In this document: positions 23,615 through 35,090 of the stretch, one piece after another | Numbering within the stretch: position 1 is the stretch's first letter | Layout: each line of letters begins with the position of its first letter | NCBI GenBank assembly: GCA_029532625.1 | Contig: JARFXM010000008.1 | Coordinates: 2,790,001-2,854,000, forward strand | Source: Lomentospora prolificans | Taxonomy: Eukaryota; Ascomycota; Sordariomycetes; Microascales; Microascaceae | Length of the DNA: 64,000 bases | Reading direction: 5' to 3' | The notes under the pieces: model-generated | What the model saw: the letters and a program-made list of their open reading frames with translations, nothing else | What the model was told of the DNA's origin: nothing | The model's database searches: none | Position numbers and translations under genes: made by a program

Positions 23615-25650
23615 CTACCACACTGGGACCCTGCCATCAATTTGGCCTCGCGTCATGTGGAAAAAGTGACAAGGAACGTAGTCATCCGGATCCCTTATAG
23701 CCTCAATGCCATCTCCTGAAATATAAAGCACGTTCCCACCTGTGGAACCAAACTTGGGCCAAGTTGCGATAGGGTTTTGAGTCGTCGCGGCGCTGTTCGG
23801 GTCGAGATCAACCACAAATGATATGTACCAGTCACGCATCTGAAACGCCAGCGTGGTGTTACCTCCAAGGGGTGGCAGTCCTTCATACACCATAGTCCCG
23901 TCATCTAAGGTGATGGGTGAATTAGTCAATGTAATGCCCACTACGAAAAATGCTATTTTGAGATGGATATTGCGGAGGACGGCCAATAAGTTGGGGCGAA
24001 GGGGGAGATCTTACGATCGATTTCCTTGTTATATATGTAGGCTCCTGTGGCGCCGTGAAACTGGTAGGCAGTATTAAATATCAGCTTAAACGCAGCCAGG
24101 CCGGCTGCGTCTACAGCCCCGGCCACATATGCCGTAGGGCAATTGACCAGAGCATCGCCAAATATCGCCTGAGTAAGAGCAAACTCTTCTGTGATGTTGT
24201 AAACAAGACCGATAGCTGCGAGGTCTTCTAGGACAGGCAGTTCCTCTAGGGCTTGGGCGTCGCGGGCGCTAGGGGGATACAAGCTTCGAACAACGTCGAC
24301 GTATTGCCCTTCGCTATCTTGCCAGAGTGCCTTGAGCATGCTTCTGGAACCCTCGGCGCTGTCTATAGAATTATTTGTAAAGGTGAAGCCTTCATGACCG
24401 TTGCGTGTAATGAGGACTGGGACTTTGGTGAAGTGGCCATTGTAGAATTCGAGGACCGGGTTGTCTTGGATGATGACCCCATCTACTACTGGACCCCAGT
24501 AGAAGGTTCCATATCCATAACTACCTGCTTCATACGCGGTGCGATATACGATATTAGTTGCGTTTAGTAACTCTTCTGTTGATCTGGACCGCAGGCAGTC
24601 AATATTAGAACAGCCGCTCGCCTCCAAGAGAAGAGAGGCTTGCTCGTTCTGCCAGTCTTTCCCAAACATTGGAGTCCACCAGGGAAATTCTAAATTTCGA
24701 GGCTAATGTTAGTAATGGGTGGCGAAGGGAACAAGTCGCCAAGTAGATCGCATTGACCGTGACGTTACTCACCTGGGATCGCCGCCCGGAACGGAGGGTC
24801 CTCCTCGCCTCCATACAGGATCATCTGCATAGTAACTGATCCTCCTCCAGCGCTACCACCCGTAATGGTAATGCCGTCGGGATCGCCGCCAAAGTGAGCA
24901 ATATTCTGTCGAAGCCACTCAATTGCTGCTCTTTGATCGAGGAGGCCAGCGTTGGGTGTCCCATCTTCTGCGACGTGATCTCCAGCAAGGAAACCCCATG
25001 GGCCAAGTCGGTATTGAACGGCGACATAAATCATCGAACCGTTCGATTGGTATACGAGTGCATCGCCGGCGTTGTCAATCGCGGTCCCCAAAGTATATCC
25101 TTTTGGTCCTTTATTTAGTATGCGGCCGGCCTTAGGAGAGGGATTTCGGGAAATGATAACGGTACCTCCTCCATGAATATTCACGAGCACAGGCAATAAC
25201 TTGTCCGACGTCCTTTTCGAAGGAACCTGAATATTGAGCAGCAAACAATCCTCACTGTGACCGCTCTGGTTTAAAGTGAGCGATTCCGACCAGAATGGCC
25301 CGGTCTGTACGCACCCATTTCCGGGGGTAGTCGCGTCAATCTGCACGGGCTGATGGCCTTGAGTTGCTCGATAATCCACCAATACAGGGGGTCTCCATCG
25401 CAGCTCGCCGACTGGTGCTTCTGCATACTTGATGCCATAGAACGAATCAATGCTAGGAGCGCGTTGTTAGCGACGAGTGGCCATTGAGGGGCCGCCGGGG
25501 GAGGGGAGGATATCGGCATGCTCACGTCGATGTCGTATTCCGCACTCCTGCAAAGGTGACCCCATCCCCATGCACCAGTACATCCTCTAATGACGCGACC
25601 CTGCTGGCCAGCAATGGCACGAGGGGCCCCCAGATCTTATGCGGCTTCAT
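23615..25650 (-). CDS. Secreted type B carboxylesterase/lipase
   Basis: Five exons on the minus strand: 25526-25650, 25166-25452, 24773-25099, 24015-24689, 23615-23952; 583 residues. The first exon gives an N-terminal, signal-like stretch (MKPHKIWGPLVPLLASRVAS). Intron 25100-25165 is 66 bases, in frame and stop-free, so it is easily missed; removing it restores NIHGGGYTLGTA. Family motifs: GIKYAEAPVGELRW, SEDCLLLNIQVP, oxyanion HGGG, nucleophile elbow GGSAGG (Ser), and a candidate acidic residue in NGHEGFTF. The C-terminal part has DWYISFVVDLDPNSA. I cannot identify the catalytic His in the spliced model: the region between IYNKEID and SPITLDDG reads PFFVVGITLTN. So extracellular ester hydrolysis is likely by family, but activity is uncertain. 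Confidence 0.87.
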
Positions 25651-27976
25651 GTCAATCTTGCTTACAGTACGGCCCAGATAACGTGGAGTGCAGACCTGTC
25701 AAAGGATATTCCACTCCGGCAGACAGGAGCGTCACCTCTCTTATATTTACTTCAATTTTATCCAGCGCACGGCTTATATATCCTTTGCATTCTCACCGGC
25801 TGCCCCGGGTGATGCGGACGATCCTTGGTTAATATGGGAATGGCGGGGCTCACGCATCCTTCGCCCCACTCCGGGCAACCACAATTTTGAATCTTGAAAA
25901 CCTGGAGAACGCCTATTTATCCGGAATGGAGCGCCGCTCTGCATTCTAAAGCCGTTTTCCACACTCCTGCGATGCCACACTCCGCCCTTGTCGAGGCATA
26001 CATGTCAGTCAGCTCAAGTTGACCGCCGCAGAGGGTATAGTAAACCCTATGCCAGCACAGGTTGGAATACGCTGGAATACGTAAGCTCGCACTCGAACGA
26101 TCGTCGTCCAGCACAACCCGAACTTGATTGACCACAAGTGACAGGTTGCGTTGCGAGCAATTTACCAAGGCAGCAAGGTCGCACTGCAGGATAGGTAGCA
26201 TTTTATTGATACACAAATTAAGCTCAATTGTTCGCATCTACCTCCCTACCGTGTTCTCCAGACCTAGCTCGAGTTAACTAACTCTCCCAATTCTAGGTTT
26301 CGGAAATGCACAGGGCATTATCGTCTCCATACAGATAATGGCTGGACAAAGTCTCCTGACCGACAAGTACTGGATATCAGCCATAGTAAGTGGCATGCTG
26401 AGGCATCACAACGTAGGCCCAAAAACATATTATAACCAGAGCGGCATAAAACCATCACCCTAAAAGATCTCTGCTTCGTATCTTATTCATCACAGCTAAT
26501 ACCAGCTGACTTAGGACGGACAAACCGTTCTTTCGCCGGGAACAACCCCTAATTTTGGACACTAGCTGATGAGTGAATCATCTCATACATCACGCGCTTA
26601 CAGCAATTCCGTTCCGCACGGCCGTGCCAAACACGAGAGGCTCAAAGGGCATTTCAGCTTTTCTATCTAGCCTTGTCCGGTGTCGGTGCTGTCTTCTAAC
26701 GGCGATTGGGGGCTATCTGTGACTTGACAGTTCCGCCTCCTAGATGCACTCACTGGCGAGGTTGGGGTGCTTGCCGATTCTCGATGCGATGAGGCACGAC
26801 CATCCATATTGATACCCTTCTGGAGGGTCTGTATGTTGCTCGAGACTTTCCCAGTACCTTGGGAAAATCCGATGAAAATTATGTTGAGCTGGGGAAAACA
26901 CTACCGAGAGTATCAGGCGCTTGTACAAAAATTTACAGCGGGGAGATGACTCGTCACCTTCCACTTGAACAACTTTCAATTCCATCATCGGGATCGTGAG
27001 GGGATAAGGCCTGTCATGTCTCACGGAAACACTTCCGAAATTAGGTTTCAGCAAAATCCTTATAGAGGAAAGTCAACGAATAACTGCGTAAAGTCGGTTT
27101 CCAATGACGCGTATACAGTCCGTAGGTGTATGGGCTTGTGGTATTCCAGGGGCAACATACCCTGATGAGAGTCGGCTTTCCAGGCTGTCCTCGACTTCGG
27201 CAAGGTGCTATAAAATATACTCCAGTGGCACCCTAACACCGAAAATACTGTCATGTCTGCAAGCTCGTTTGTTATGTTCCAGGGAGGTCGGTGATAGACG
27301 GCAAGTCAGGATCGAGGCCTGCCGGAGAAATCTGGTAATCACGGAGCAGAGATGTGTCGTGACAAAATGTTGAGCAATCCTACTGCATGTACGTTAACTA
27401 AATTACTTTGTGTAAGCACACCATCATGCCTACGTGTATTTTCGTGTTCTCTTCACCTACGGCGCGGCTAGCGGAAAGAAAGAATTACTGGGCATGTTGG
27501 ATAGTTACTCCTCCGCTCACTTTTATAATACTTTTATCAACCATGCCAGGCGTCGAGTGCCTTACTGGCTGGCACCTTGTCAGAGGGCGGGTATGCCAAG
27601 GACCAAACCTCAAGTTGCTTTGCACCGCCGCCTTGGGCAGCGATGGACATGCATACTAGTAGCGTATCGAATTGACTATTTGGAATTGACAATTCAGTTG
27701 GTCCGCCCGCTCATCCTCGGAGGAGGCGATCCTTGACCTAAATGAGTAGGAATCTTAATAAGACCTGCGCCTTGAGCTGATGCATGGATGTATTGCCCAT
27801 TCACCCAAAAGGGAAACAAGCTGCGCGGGATGCGTGTTCGATCGGCCTCCCATTATTATCATGCCTGCCTCGCATAGAATATAAATGAACTGGCTTCATC
27901 GTAGGTCTCTGGATTTTTGATGCATTTCAATGAATTTTTTTTTCACGTGTATCTTTATCGTATCACAGACGCGGAT
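25651..27976. other. Intergenic region
   Basis: 2.3 kb between divergent genes. There are several short open frames on both strands (for example 27434-27736 +), none with a recognisable domain, signal peptide or neighbour support. I treat it as non-coding or too decayed to read. Confidence 0.4.
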
Positions 27977-28937
27977 ATGGCCCCAGTCTACGCTGACCAG
28001 CCCTTTGGGCTTTTGCACACTCCCACTTCCAAGCTCCCAAAAGACACCGAGGTACTCTCTTCGTTGCCGAGATTCACGAACTCACCTCTCTTAAACATCA
28101 AGTAGCTGACGATTTTTTCTTAGCCCGACCTTTTCCATAATCTTGCGAGCGACATGGTCATCGTCCACAATACCCTCATCCGAGGCCTCAACTCGATCAT
28201 CCTACAAACTCCCTACATCAAGCCTGAAGATGAGATCGCATTCTGCCATTACATCGTCCACTGGGCGGATTTCCTCGACATGCATCACCGCGGCGAGGAG
28301 GACTTTTTCTTCCCCGGTCTCGAGAAGCTCAGCGGCGATAGCGGCATCATGGATACAAATGTCCAGCAGCACGACAAGTTCCACGCCAAGCTTGACGATT
28401 TCTCAGATTACATCAAGAGGTGTATCGCGGGGACAGCAAAATTCGACCGCAACGAAATATTACGGAGGCTCAATTCGTTTTCCCATGACCTTGTTGCGCA
28501 CCTCAACGACGAGATTCCCACAATGTTGGGACTTAGTAAATACGGCGTCGAGAGGATGCAACCCATTATGGAGATCATCGATAAGGAGGTCCAGGCCAAC
28601 ATGGTATGTAATGGAATACTTCCCGTTTTTCTTTGATACAGACGCCGCACTTGCCTTTGGCTAACAAAGCGTACGTGCCCTTGCTGATGAACTGCCATAA
28701 TAATAGGGGACAATGACATTGACGGGTGGGGTCTCGTGGTTCCTGTGCAGCTTGGACACAGAGTTTGAAGGAGGCCGGTGGAGGAACTTTCCTCCCGGTG
28801 CCATAACGAGAGTCATGTTCTTCATCTGCCGCTATTTCTTCTTTTGGGTTCACGCCGACTGGTGGAAGTTTGCGCCTTGCGACAAGCACGGCAGGTTGAA
28901 GCCATTGTATGCAGTCCCCAAGGAACACAGCGACTGA
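27977..28937 (+). CDS. Hemerythrin HHE-domain protein
   Basis: Three exons: 27977-28051, 28124-28603, 28707-28937; 261 residues from MAPVYADQPFGLL. The metal ligands of a hemerythrin four-helix bundle are all present: His40 (VIVHNTL), His80-x3-Glu84 (HHRGEED), His108-x3-His112 (QQHDKFH), His151-x3-Glu155 (HLNDE). A di-iron site binding oxygen, or sensing iron or NO, is the family expectation. The last exon adds about 75 residues after the bundle, rich in Trp and Phe (RVMFFICRYFFFWVHADWW), which may pack on the bundle or touch membrane. Fungal relatives are mostly uncharacterised cytosolic proteins. No cluster context: an esterase lies 2.3 kb upstream and a decayed tract follows. Confidence 0.88.
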
Positions 28938-29267
28938 GATGCGTCTGGAAGGCTTTGTTTCGGCCTCCCTGACTTGGCGTCACTTAAGGAAATTGTTTTC
29001 ACGTTTAGACCTAGTGTATATTATGTCAGTATATAGAGAGGTGGTGTATTTGAGTATTTGTTGCCACAGGCGCCATCTAGCGTCAGTCCCTGAAACAAGA
29101 CAATTAGAGCGTGCCGCCATTTCGCTGGTGTTGGCGCTAACTATAACGGCGGCTAGTTACGAGTCTGATTCCCTCGACGATCTTCTCGGCAGCTGGTAAC
29201 CTAATTATTTCCTGGCTCAACAGTAGACGGTCCATCAAATCACCCTTAGCTTTGGAACGTACGCCGG
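28938..29267. other. Intergenic region
   Basis: 3' flank of the hemerythrin gene up to a long T run. No coding signal. Confidence 0.4.
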
Positions 29268-29295
29268 TTTTTTTTTTTTTTTTTTTTTTTTTTTT
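29268..29295. repeat. Homopolymer T28
   Basis: 28 uninterrupted T on the plus strand, equal to a poly-A tract on the minus strand. It lies at the 3' side of the decayed minus-strand F-box/LRR-like sequence. It could be a retroposition tail or simple slippage. Confidence 0.85.
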
Positions 29296-29339
29296 GCAGA
29301 AGCTCCCTGACTTGGCTATCCACCTCGGGACATCTTCCC

Positions 29340-30050
29340 TCTCGTAATCGTATAGGGAGAGATAATCGAGGTTTGGTGTCAGGGTGTCTCCAAAGATTGA
29401 GTGGACGCTAACACTAAGTGGAGTGGGGCCGTGAATTGTCGAAGGATGCCGAGTTTCATGTGATGGCCCGGAGTATCGTTGGTGTCGAAGATTTTCTCAC
29501 GATAGGCAGAGAGGCCCGGCATTTCGGATCCTGGCCCTACGTATATAAGTGGGGTCCGGTTGCCAGTCCGCAATGCCATCCATTGAGGCAGACTTCACAG
29601 TTCAGGCAGGTGATGGAAATACCTGAAGAGATCCAGAAGTTCAACAGTACCGAAACCCCTTCTAGATGGAAAGGATTGTCGGTGCTACGATACCTGAAAT
29701 GTTCAGGTTTTGGAGAGCCGGTCGGGTACTCTAGGCGTAGTTTAACACAGAAAGTATTTTCCAATATTGAGGCGCGGATAGATGAGCCCAATTGGAGGGT
29801 CTTGACATTGGGAAAGAGTGATAGGAGAAGTGTTGCCGCAGTTTCAGCATACCTGCGAGGTAGAGACTCGTCTCTTTATCCGGAGGAGAGTCGCTCGTTT
29901 CGCCATGCACCAGGCTTGCCCACCAACTCAGCCAGTTCAACATCTCCCAAGACAAGGTCTTGCTTAGGTTATTTCGCCATCTACGACACAATGCCGGGGT
30001 ACGCTTGCTCGAAATCCCACCGGTTAATGATCAGTTGCGGCTTCTTATAA
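29340..30050 (-). pseudogene. Decayed F-box/leucine-rich-repeat type sequence
   Basis: Minus-strand frames keep LRR-like pieces such as LLPNVKTLQLGSSIRA (about 29780-29830) and LNISGIVAPTILSI (about 29680-29720), but the frame switches and stops occur repeatedly. This spacing resembles fungal F-box proteins with irregular leucine-rich repeats. The plus-strand 210-codon open frame over the same region has no family resemblance and looks like a shadow. I see no complete domain, so the family call is weak. Confidence 0.3.
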
Positions 30051-30605
30051 TGTGGCATGTTGCGCTGTCTCTGACGGCTACCGATGGCCCGGGAGCCACA
30101 AACAGAGCGTAGAATCGTTGGTGTCGGTCGAAATAGACGGTGCACCATAGGGTAGAGCAACAATTTTCCAACTTCAGAATGCCAGAGTACTTCCATGGTC
30201 CTGCGTGTTACGCCGTACGGGTTCTTGGACCTAAAGACCTTGTCAGAGTTAGCGTCCGGCAGGTAATCGGGGTCAAATGCTCAGTCACTCGCCCGGGGTT
30301 TGGTGGAACGGAGAGACTAAGCTTTTGTGGGAACGGGGTTCAACCAATATCACAAAGCCTGAGGAATATCTGGGGGCAAGTGCAAAGATATATTATTGGA
30401 TCAATAGCTGTATCGCCAGCCACCAATGAGTCTCGTGGCAGCAGGTCAGTTAAATCGGGGGGTTCAGGTGAAGTATGCATCGTAATGAGGTCCCCACTGC
30501 GAGAAATTGCCGCCTATTTCTAATCACTTGCTCCGGTGCGAAGCTGTGGTGGCTGGGGCCCTCTAGAATACGCCGGCTTTGGCGTTGTTCACTTCCAGAG
30601 GCGGG

Positions 30606-31946
30606 ATGGATAAGTTTTGTGTACTCTGCAAGACCGTTATTGCGCCGCACATTGGTGCTCATGACCCAACGACAAGCGTCGGCTGGTTAAGCGAGGCAAG
30701 GGTGGGTTGGTTAGAGCAACTGGTTCGCTATCGCGGAGATTCACTAATATTCCCCTCAGTGCTGGCAGCAGGAAGTCTGAGCAATGTCATTGTCTCTGGA
30801 ATTGGCTTCCTTCGTAATTCTCAGCTGAGGGCCCTTCAAACCCTGACGCCAGCTACATGGATGAGCATGAGAGGCGGTTCGAGGACCCTCATGACATGAG
30901 CATCTATGGGCCGTATTACCTGCACTCTCGTTGCCGGGACCTTCTTGTCTCACGTTTGTGCGGGGCAACTGCGTCTATGTCGGTCGGATATGCCTAGTTT
31001 TCGCCAGAACGTTGCGAGGATTCTGTTCCACATTGTTTACTGCTTGCCCGTTGACCGTAGCGGCATTTCCACCCTTCAGTATGGCTACAGAGGGGCACTC
31101 CACATCAGTCAAGCCTTATTTGGCCCGCCAGACTATAAGAATGAAGACGCGTTCCTAATTTGCGATCCACTTGGCGCCCTCGTCACGTCGCCCAGTTGCT
31201 GCCAATCCGACCCCACAACCTCTGCGCCGTCTGACGGGGCTCCGCTGCAGGACATCACGATGGAGAGGACATTGTCTTTTACCTGCCCATCGAAATATTG
31301 TCTCTTATACTGACGTTCTCGCCGACCACTGACGTCTGCAACACTCGCTTGGCCTCGCATGTAGTCGCTCGTGCCTCTCACCCTGCTATCCTCCCACTCT
31401 TATTCTGGGAAAGTCGGTTTCGCCCGGGAGTCGAAATGGACTTTGTCCTAGCGTGCCTGGATATGGCGCCTAGATCAATAGGCTGGCGGCAGCTATATTA
31501 CCATCTTATCAGGCACGAACTGCTGGATACTTCATCTATGGGAAGTTGGAGGAACAAACGGCGTATCTGGCGATGTTTAGCACAACTCACAGATCCCATT
31601 TTGTCGGATCTTGATTTCATTTACGAGTCCAAGCCCGGAAAAGATAGCAGCAGTTGCGATCCCCGTGATGATATGCCGGGGGATACGCATGTTTACCCGG
31701 GAGCCTGGATATGTCCGCGAACCAGGCCTGCAGGATCGGCCATGGCTATCGTCTCCGGCGGATACGGAACGGGGAGGTCTTTCCCCATTTCGCAACAAGA
31801 CCTGCGGATGTGGAGGACAATGTCGCACCGATCAGGGATGTGTTACACAACCACGAGCCTTCGCAATGTCAAGCATATCCGACTTTCAGTCGTTCCACAC
31901 GGCAGGTGCCGCCCAGCTGATCACACATCAGGATTATCTTTTTGAG
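30606..31946 (+). pseudogene. F-box protein pseudogene with several frameshifts
   Basis: A plus-strand reading path is interrupted by at least three frame changes. It begins MDKFCVLCKTVIAPH (30606), continues to GIGFLRNSQLRA near 30830, then one base appears lost (GC|CCT) and the frame continues as PDASYMDEHERRFEDPHD and YGPYYLHSRCRDLL. A second shift near 30960-30985 leads to RILFHIVYCLPVDR and LQYGYRGALHISQA. A third near 31255-31270 opens the F-box itself, DIVFYLPIEILSLILTF..VCNTRLAS, followed by LLFWESRFRPGVEMDFV and NKRRIWRCL. The order (N-terminal Cys-rich and YLH segment, then F-box, then FWxSRF) is that of a large fungal F-box family. Eroded C-terminal pieces may extend to about 32160. 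Function lost, by inference from the breaks. Confidence 0.7.
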
Positions 31947-32160
31947 TTCTAGGATTCTGACCAGCAAAGCGATCCTGGGGCAATGGATGGCCCCGCGTGA
32001 GGAATTTACGTTTACCCGCCAGGAGAAATTCTCCGAGATTATCATCTGGTAGACCCCCTTACGCGGTAGAGAACTAGGGAAGAATTCCCGCATCACAGGT
32101 GTTCGATTTGAAACATCGTTGGCGAGACGGGAGGAGTGGCGCACAGCGGAGCAAGGTGTG

Positions 32161-33612
32161 TTGCAACTAGTTTGCTCCGAAAATGACTACGAAGAATTCG
32201 TAAGCCCTAGCCGCAATGCTTTGTTGAATCCCTTACTGGCTGCATGACGCGTTTTACAACGTACTGACGGCCGTGATTTTTCTTTTTCTTTTATTTTAGC
32301 TTGGTATTGTTTGGATATTCAGCGTCTTTTGCCATGGCTTGCAAGTTATTTCGCGGCCTAGGGAAGGGAGCCCGACTCTTTCTTCCTCGAACACTATTAG
32401 TAGTAGAATGCAAATGAACCCCCAGAAGTTTTTCTGGCTAGAGCAGAGGGAGGACACTACTATGGCCTCGATCATTGCGGTTTAGGCTTACTTTTAAGGT
32501 GATCGTCTTTGTGGCCTTACCTCTACTTATGAGGGGGGGAACACAAAGAGAACGAACTATTCTGATGGAACCACAGACTCCCTAAACTGCCCAGAATATC
32601 ACCAGGGCATAGCGCCTGGCGATGATATCATCTGCATCTTCAGTTGGGTCGCAGGTGCGGGTCTTTCTAAGATTGCCGTAAGTGATTGAAGTATGCACCG
32701 CAGCACCTCGGAGATGGCTCGCTAATTCCAGAGAATTTATTAGTTTCAAGTTCGGAGAGGCATCGTTTACGAATTCCCCCCCATAGATGTTGAAACCGTT
32801 CCCGATGTCCACATCTTCGCGTTTGGCTGTGAAGAAGCGAGAACTGACTCGATGCATCTTCTAGAAACCACACAGGTAGTCCATAGGGCTTCTAAGCACG
32901 GGGCTAACCCTTGTGTTGGCATGTGGCTGAGGTTCTATCCTGTTTTGGTAGCCAAGAGGTCGGTGTATGACATCGGATTGATATATCGCGAGCTTGAACA
33001 ACCCGCAGAATAGATGCAACACTGCCTATGTTGAGTATTTTAGAAATGTTAGTCCTGAAGCCCTTCTTCAACCTTCTTTGAAGCCGTTTGCACTCCCCTT
33101 CAGAAGTTGAATCTGGCGACATATACACTCCAGGCCGTCATAATAGGTGCAATGTGTCATAGTAGGGTTCCGAGCCTTGACCAAGTCTTAGAGGCGCATA
33201 CAATGCCTTAAGCAGCATATCGACGCAGTCTACTCGTCGAGTTCGAAGACCGGCTAATATCAATTTAGGCAGGACCCAAATTGCGTCGCGGCTAATAACT
33301 CAGGTTCTGGAAAACCTGAGCCTCGAACGAACCAGTTGCCTCCTTCTTGACTCCTAAACTTTTATTCATTTGCGGCCGTGTCAAAATCCTCACATTCGAC
33401 TAACAATACGCGAACCTAGCTCCAGAGTTTTCAATCAGACTAGCCTGAGCCAAGGCCAGCCTAGAGATCAAATCACCAGTGGCAATGCAAAACGTTCGGC
33501 TTTACTAGATGAGGATGCCGTGCTACATACGGTTTAGGCTTGAGAGTATTATAGTGTAGATTGTATGTCAGTTTTGATGATCCAATAATAAAGCAGACTG
33601 CCAATATAATGC
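32161..33612. other. Gene-poor region
   Basis: Only short frames, such as 32582-32857 (-) and 32904-33128 (-), without a recognisable domain. Likely relic or non-coding DNA between the F-box pseudogene and the SesA genes. Confidence 0.4.
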
Positions 33613-34299
33613 CTACGCTACCTGCAATGCCAAAGGCTCCTCAAGCGCTGGCATTGGGTTACTGATGGTAACCCCACCAGTAATGTGCCCGTTTATACTC
33701 GCCGTTCCATGGTTGGTGTTAATGTTGAAATGGCCTGATCCAATCTGTACAGGCTGCGTCCCTGTACCACTATTCACGATGGAATAGCCCTTAGGTGTCT
33801 CCGGTTCCAGCGATGGCTTCTGCATCTCAACTTCCCAGATGGCTTTACGCAGCTCCTCGACAACGTCTGGGCCCACGAAAGGCTCCCTAGCCACATCGTG
33901 TACATGAGTTAGGAGCTTCGTCATGATATCCTCGACTCTATCCCCGCCATCAACAGCCTTGCGATATGCCTCGAGCTTGTTTTCTTCGCAGGCGGCAAAG
34001 CTGTTGAATAACTTGTTCAATCGTTTCGTCAGATCGGTGCTTTGGTTGGCTCTCTCCTTCACCTTGCCGCAAAACCTCTCGTAGGCCTGGCTAGAGCCGG
34101 CGTTTGGCGTATTATTTAGACGCGTTCGAAGTGAACTGAGAGATTTGCTGATCAGGGGGAGGTGTTTTCGGACACTTAGGAAGGACTCAGGTGGATTGTC
34201 TTCGTCTCCGATGCGGTTGCTGGCGTTGAAGACTTCGCGAAGAGCGAAGAGTGCCATTTCAAGAGAATTCACCGCGTCGTTGACTTCCAGGCCTCCCAT
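33613..34299 (-). CDS. SesA-domain protein with Gly/Asn/Thr-rich amyloid-like tail (copy 1)
   Basis: Single exon, 228 residues from ATG 34299 (MGGLEVNDAVNSLEMALF). The start matches the N-terminus of the SesA family (the N-terminal domain found on fungal NACHT/NB-ARC NTPases); the in-frame sequence upstream has no ATG at the right place. The helical body ends with the family-like stretch EAYRKAVDGGDRVEDIMTKL. After a linker, residues 171-211 form a low-complexity tail with repeated units: GYSIVNSGTGTQPVQ, IGSGHFNINTNHG, then TASINGHITGGV. Such Gly/Asn/Thr-rich tails in SesA/SesB-type proteins are known or proposed prion-like amyloid signalling motifs that pair an effector with an NLR. Here the protein stands alone with no NTPase domain, as expected for an effector. 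Its neighbour 0.8 kb upstream has the same domain and a related tail. Cell-death signalling is inference. Confidence 0.75.
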   Translation of the reverse strand: MGGLEVNDAVNSLEMALFALREVFNASNRIGDEDNPPESFLSVRKHLPLISKSLSSLRTRLNNTPNAGSSQAYERFCGKVKERANQSTDLTKRLNKLFNSFAACEENKLEAYRKAVDGGDRVEDIMTKLLTHVHDVAREPFVGPDVVEELRKAIWEVEMQKPSLEPETPKGYSIVNSGTGTQPVQIGSGHFNINTNHGTASINGHITGGVTISNPMPALEEPLALQVA

Positions 34300-35090
34300 T
34301 TTGAGGATATTCAATGTGGGAAATGCGTCACGTGAATTCTTTAAAGTCGAAAAAAGGAGAAATGGAAAAGAATGAATATTACACAGCCAACATGGTGGTC
34401 TGTTGGTTGGGCCAAGAACCAAGTTCGCGGGTGTCACAAAACCTATTATTTATATCGGAATCTCTCAATCGCAGAATCTCCTCTCCTACAAATGACAGGT
34501 CTCAGAAAAACGATCACCTTGTAAGATCCCAATGGCCGAGATCGAGTGCAAACCCAAAGCAACCGCCCTTTTCGGTCAGATGCATAGGCGCCCAAGATAC
34601 TAATACGCCACGTATCTGTGTTCTCCCTCACACCCTCTCGAATTCGAACTGGGCCTCCTAAAAGAGGCCGCTCTGTTCGATCGACAGTCACAGCCAATCA
34701 TTCCTCACTAGTCAGCCACACCAAGAGGCAGTGTTGCACATTCGATACTTGAGAAGAGCCATTCGTGATCTTGCATAGTGCACACCTGCATCCGGGGAGG
34801 TTTTCTTGCTTCCTTTAGTCTCTTTTCCTTGTGCGTGATTAGGCTTCATCGAGCTAGTGATCCAAAATAGCATGCCCAAGAACTACTGCTTGCATGGATT
34901 TCGGGCTGTTGAAGTCGTGCTGCTTCTTGACAAGGCTAATGTGAGAGTGGAGACGACACGTTGTTGCCTGATGGGCAATTGTGCTCGTGTCGAGGAAAAC
35001 CATAGCGGAGTGGTGAATGAACACGTAGTAGACCAGATTTCACCATCTTAGCAAGCACACCTGATGCTACATTGTACACATTTCTTTTTC
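34300..35090. other. Spacer between the two SesA genes
   Basis: 790 bases; promoter of copy 1 and 3' flank of copy 2. Short open frames only, no domain recognised. Confidence 0.4.

Noticed and set aside
29418..30050. 210-codon plus-strand open frame.
   Set aside because: No recognisable domain; the minus strand shows LRR-like fragments instead.
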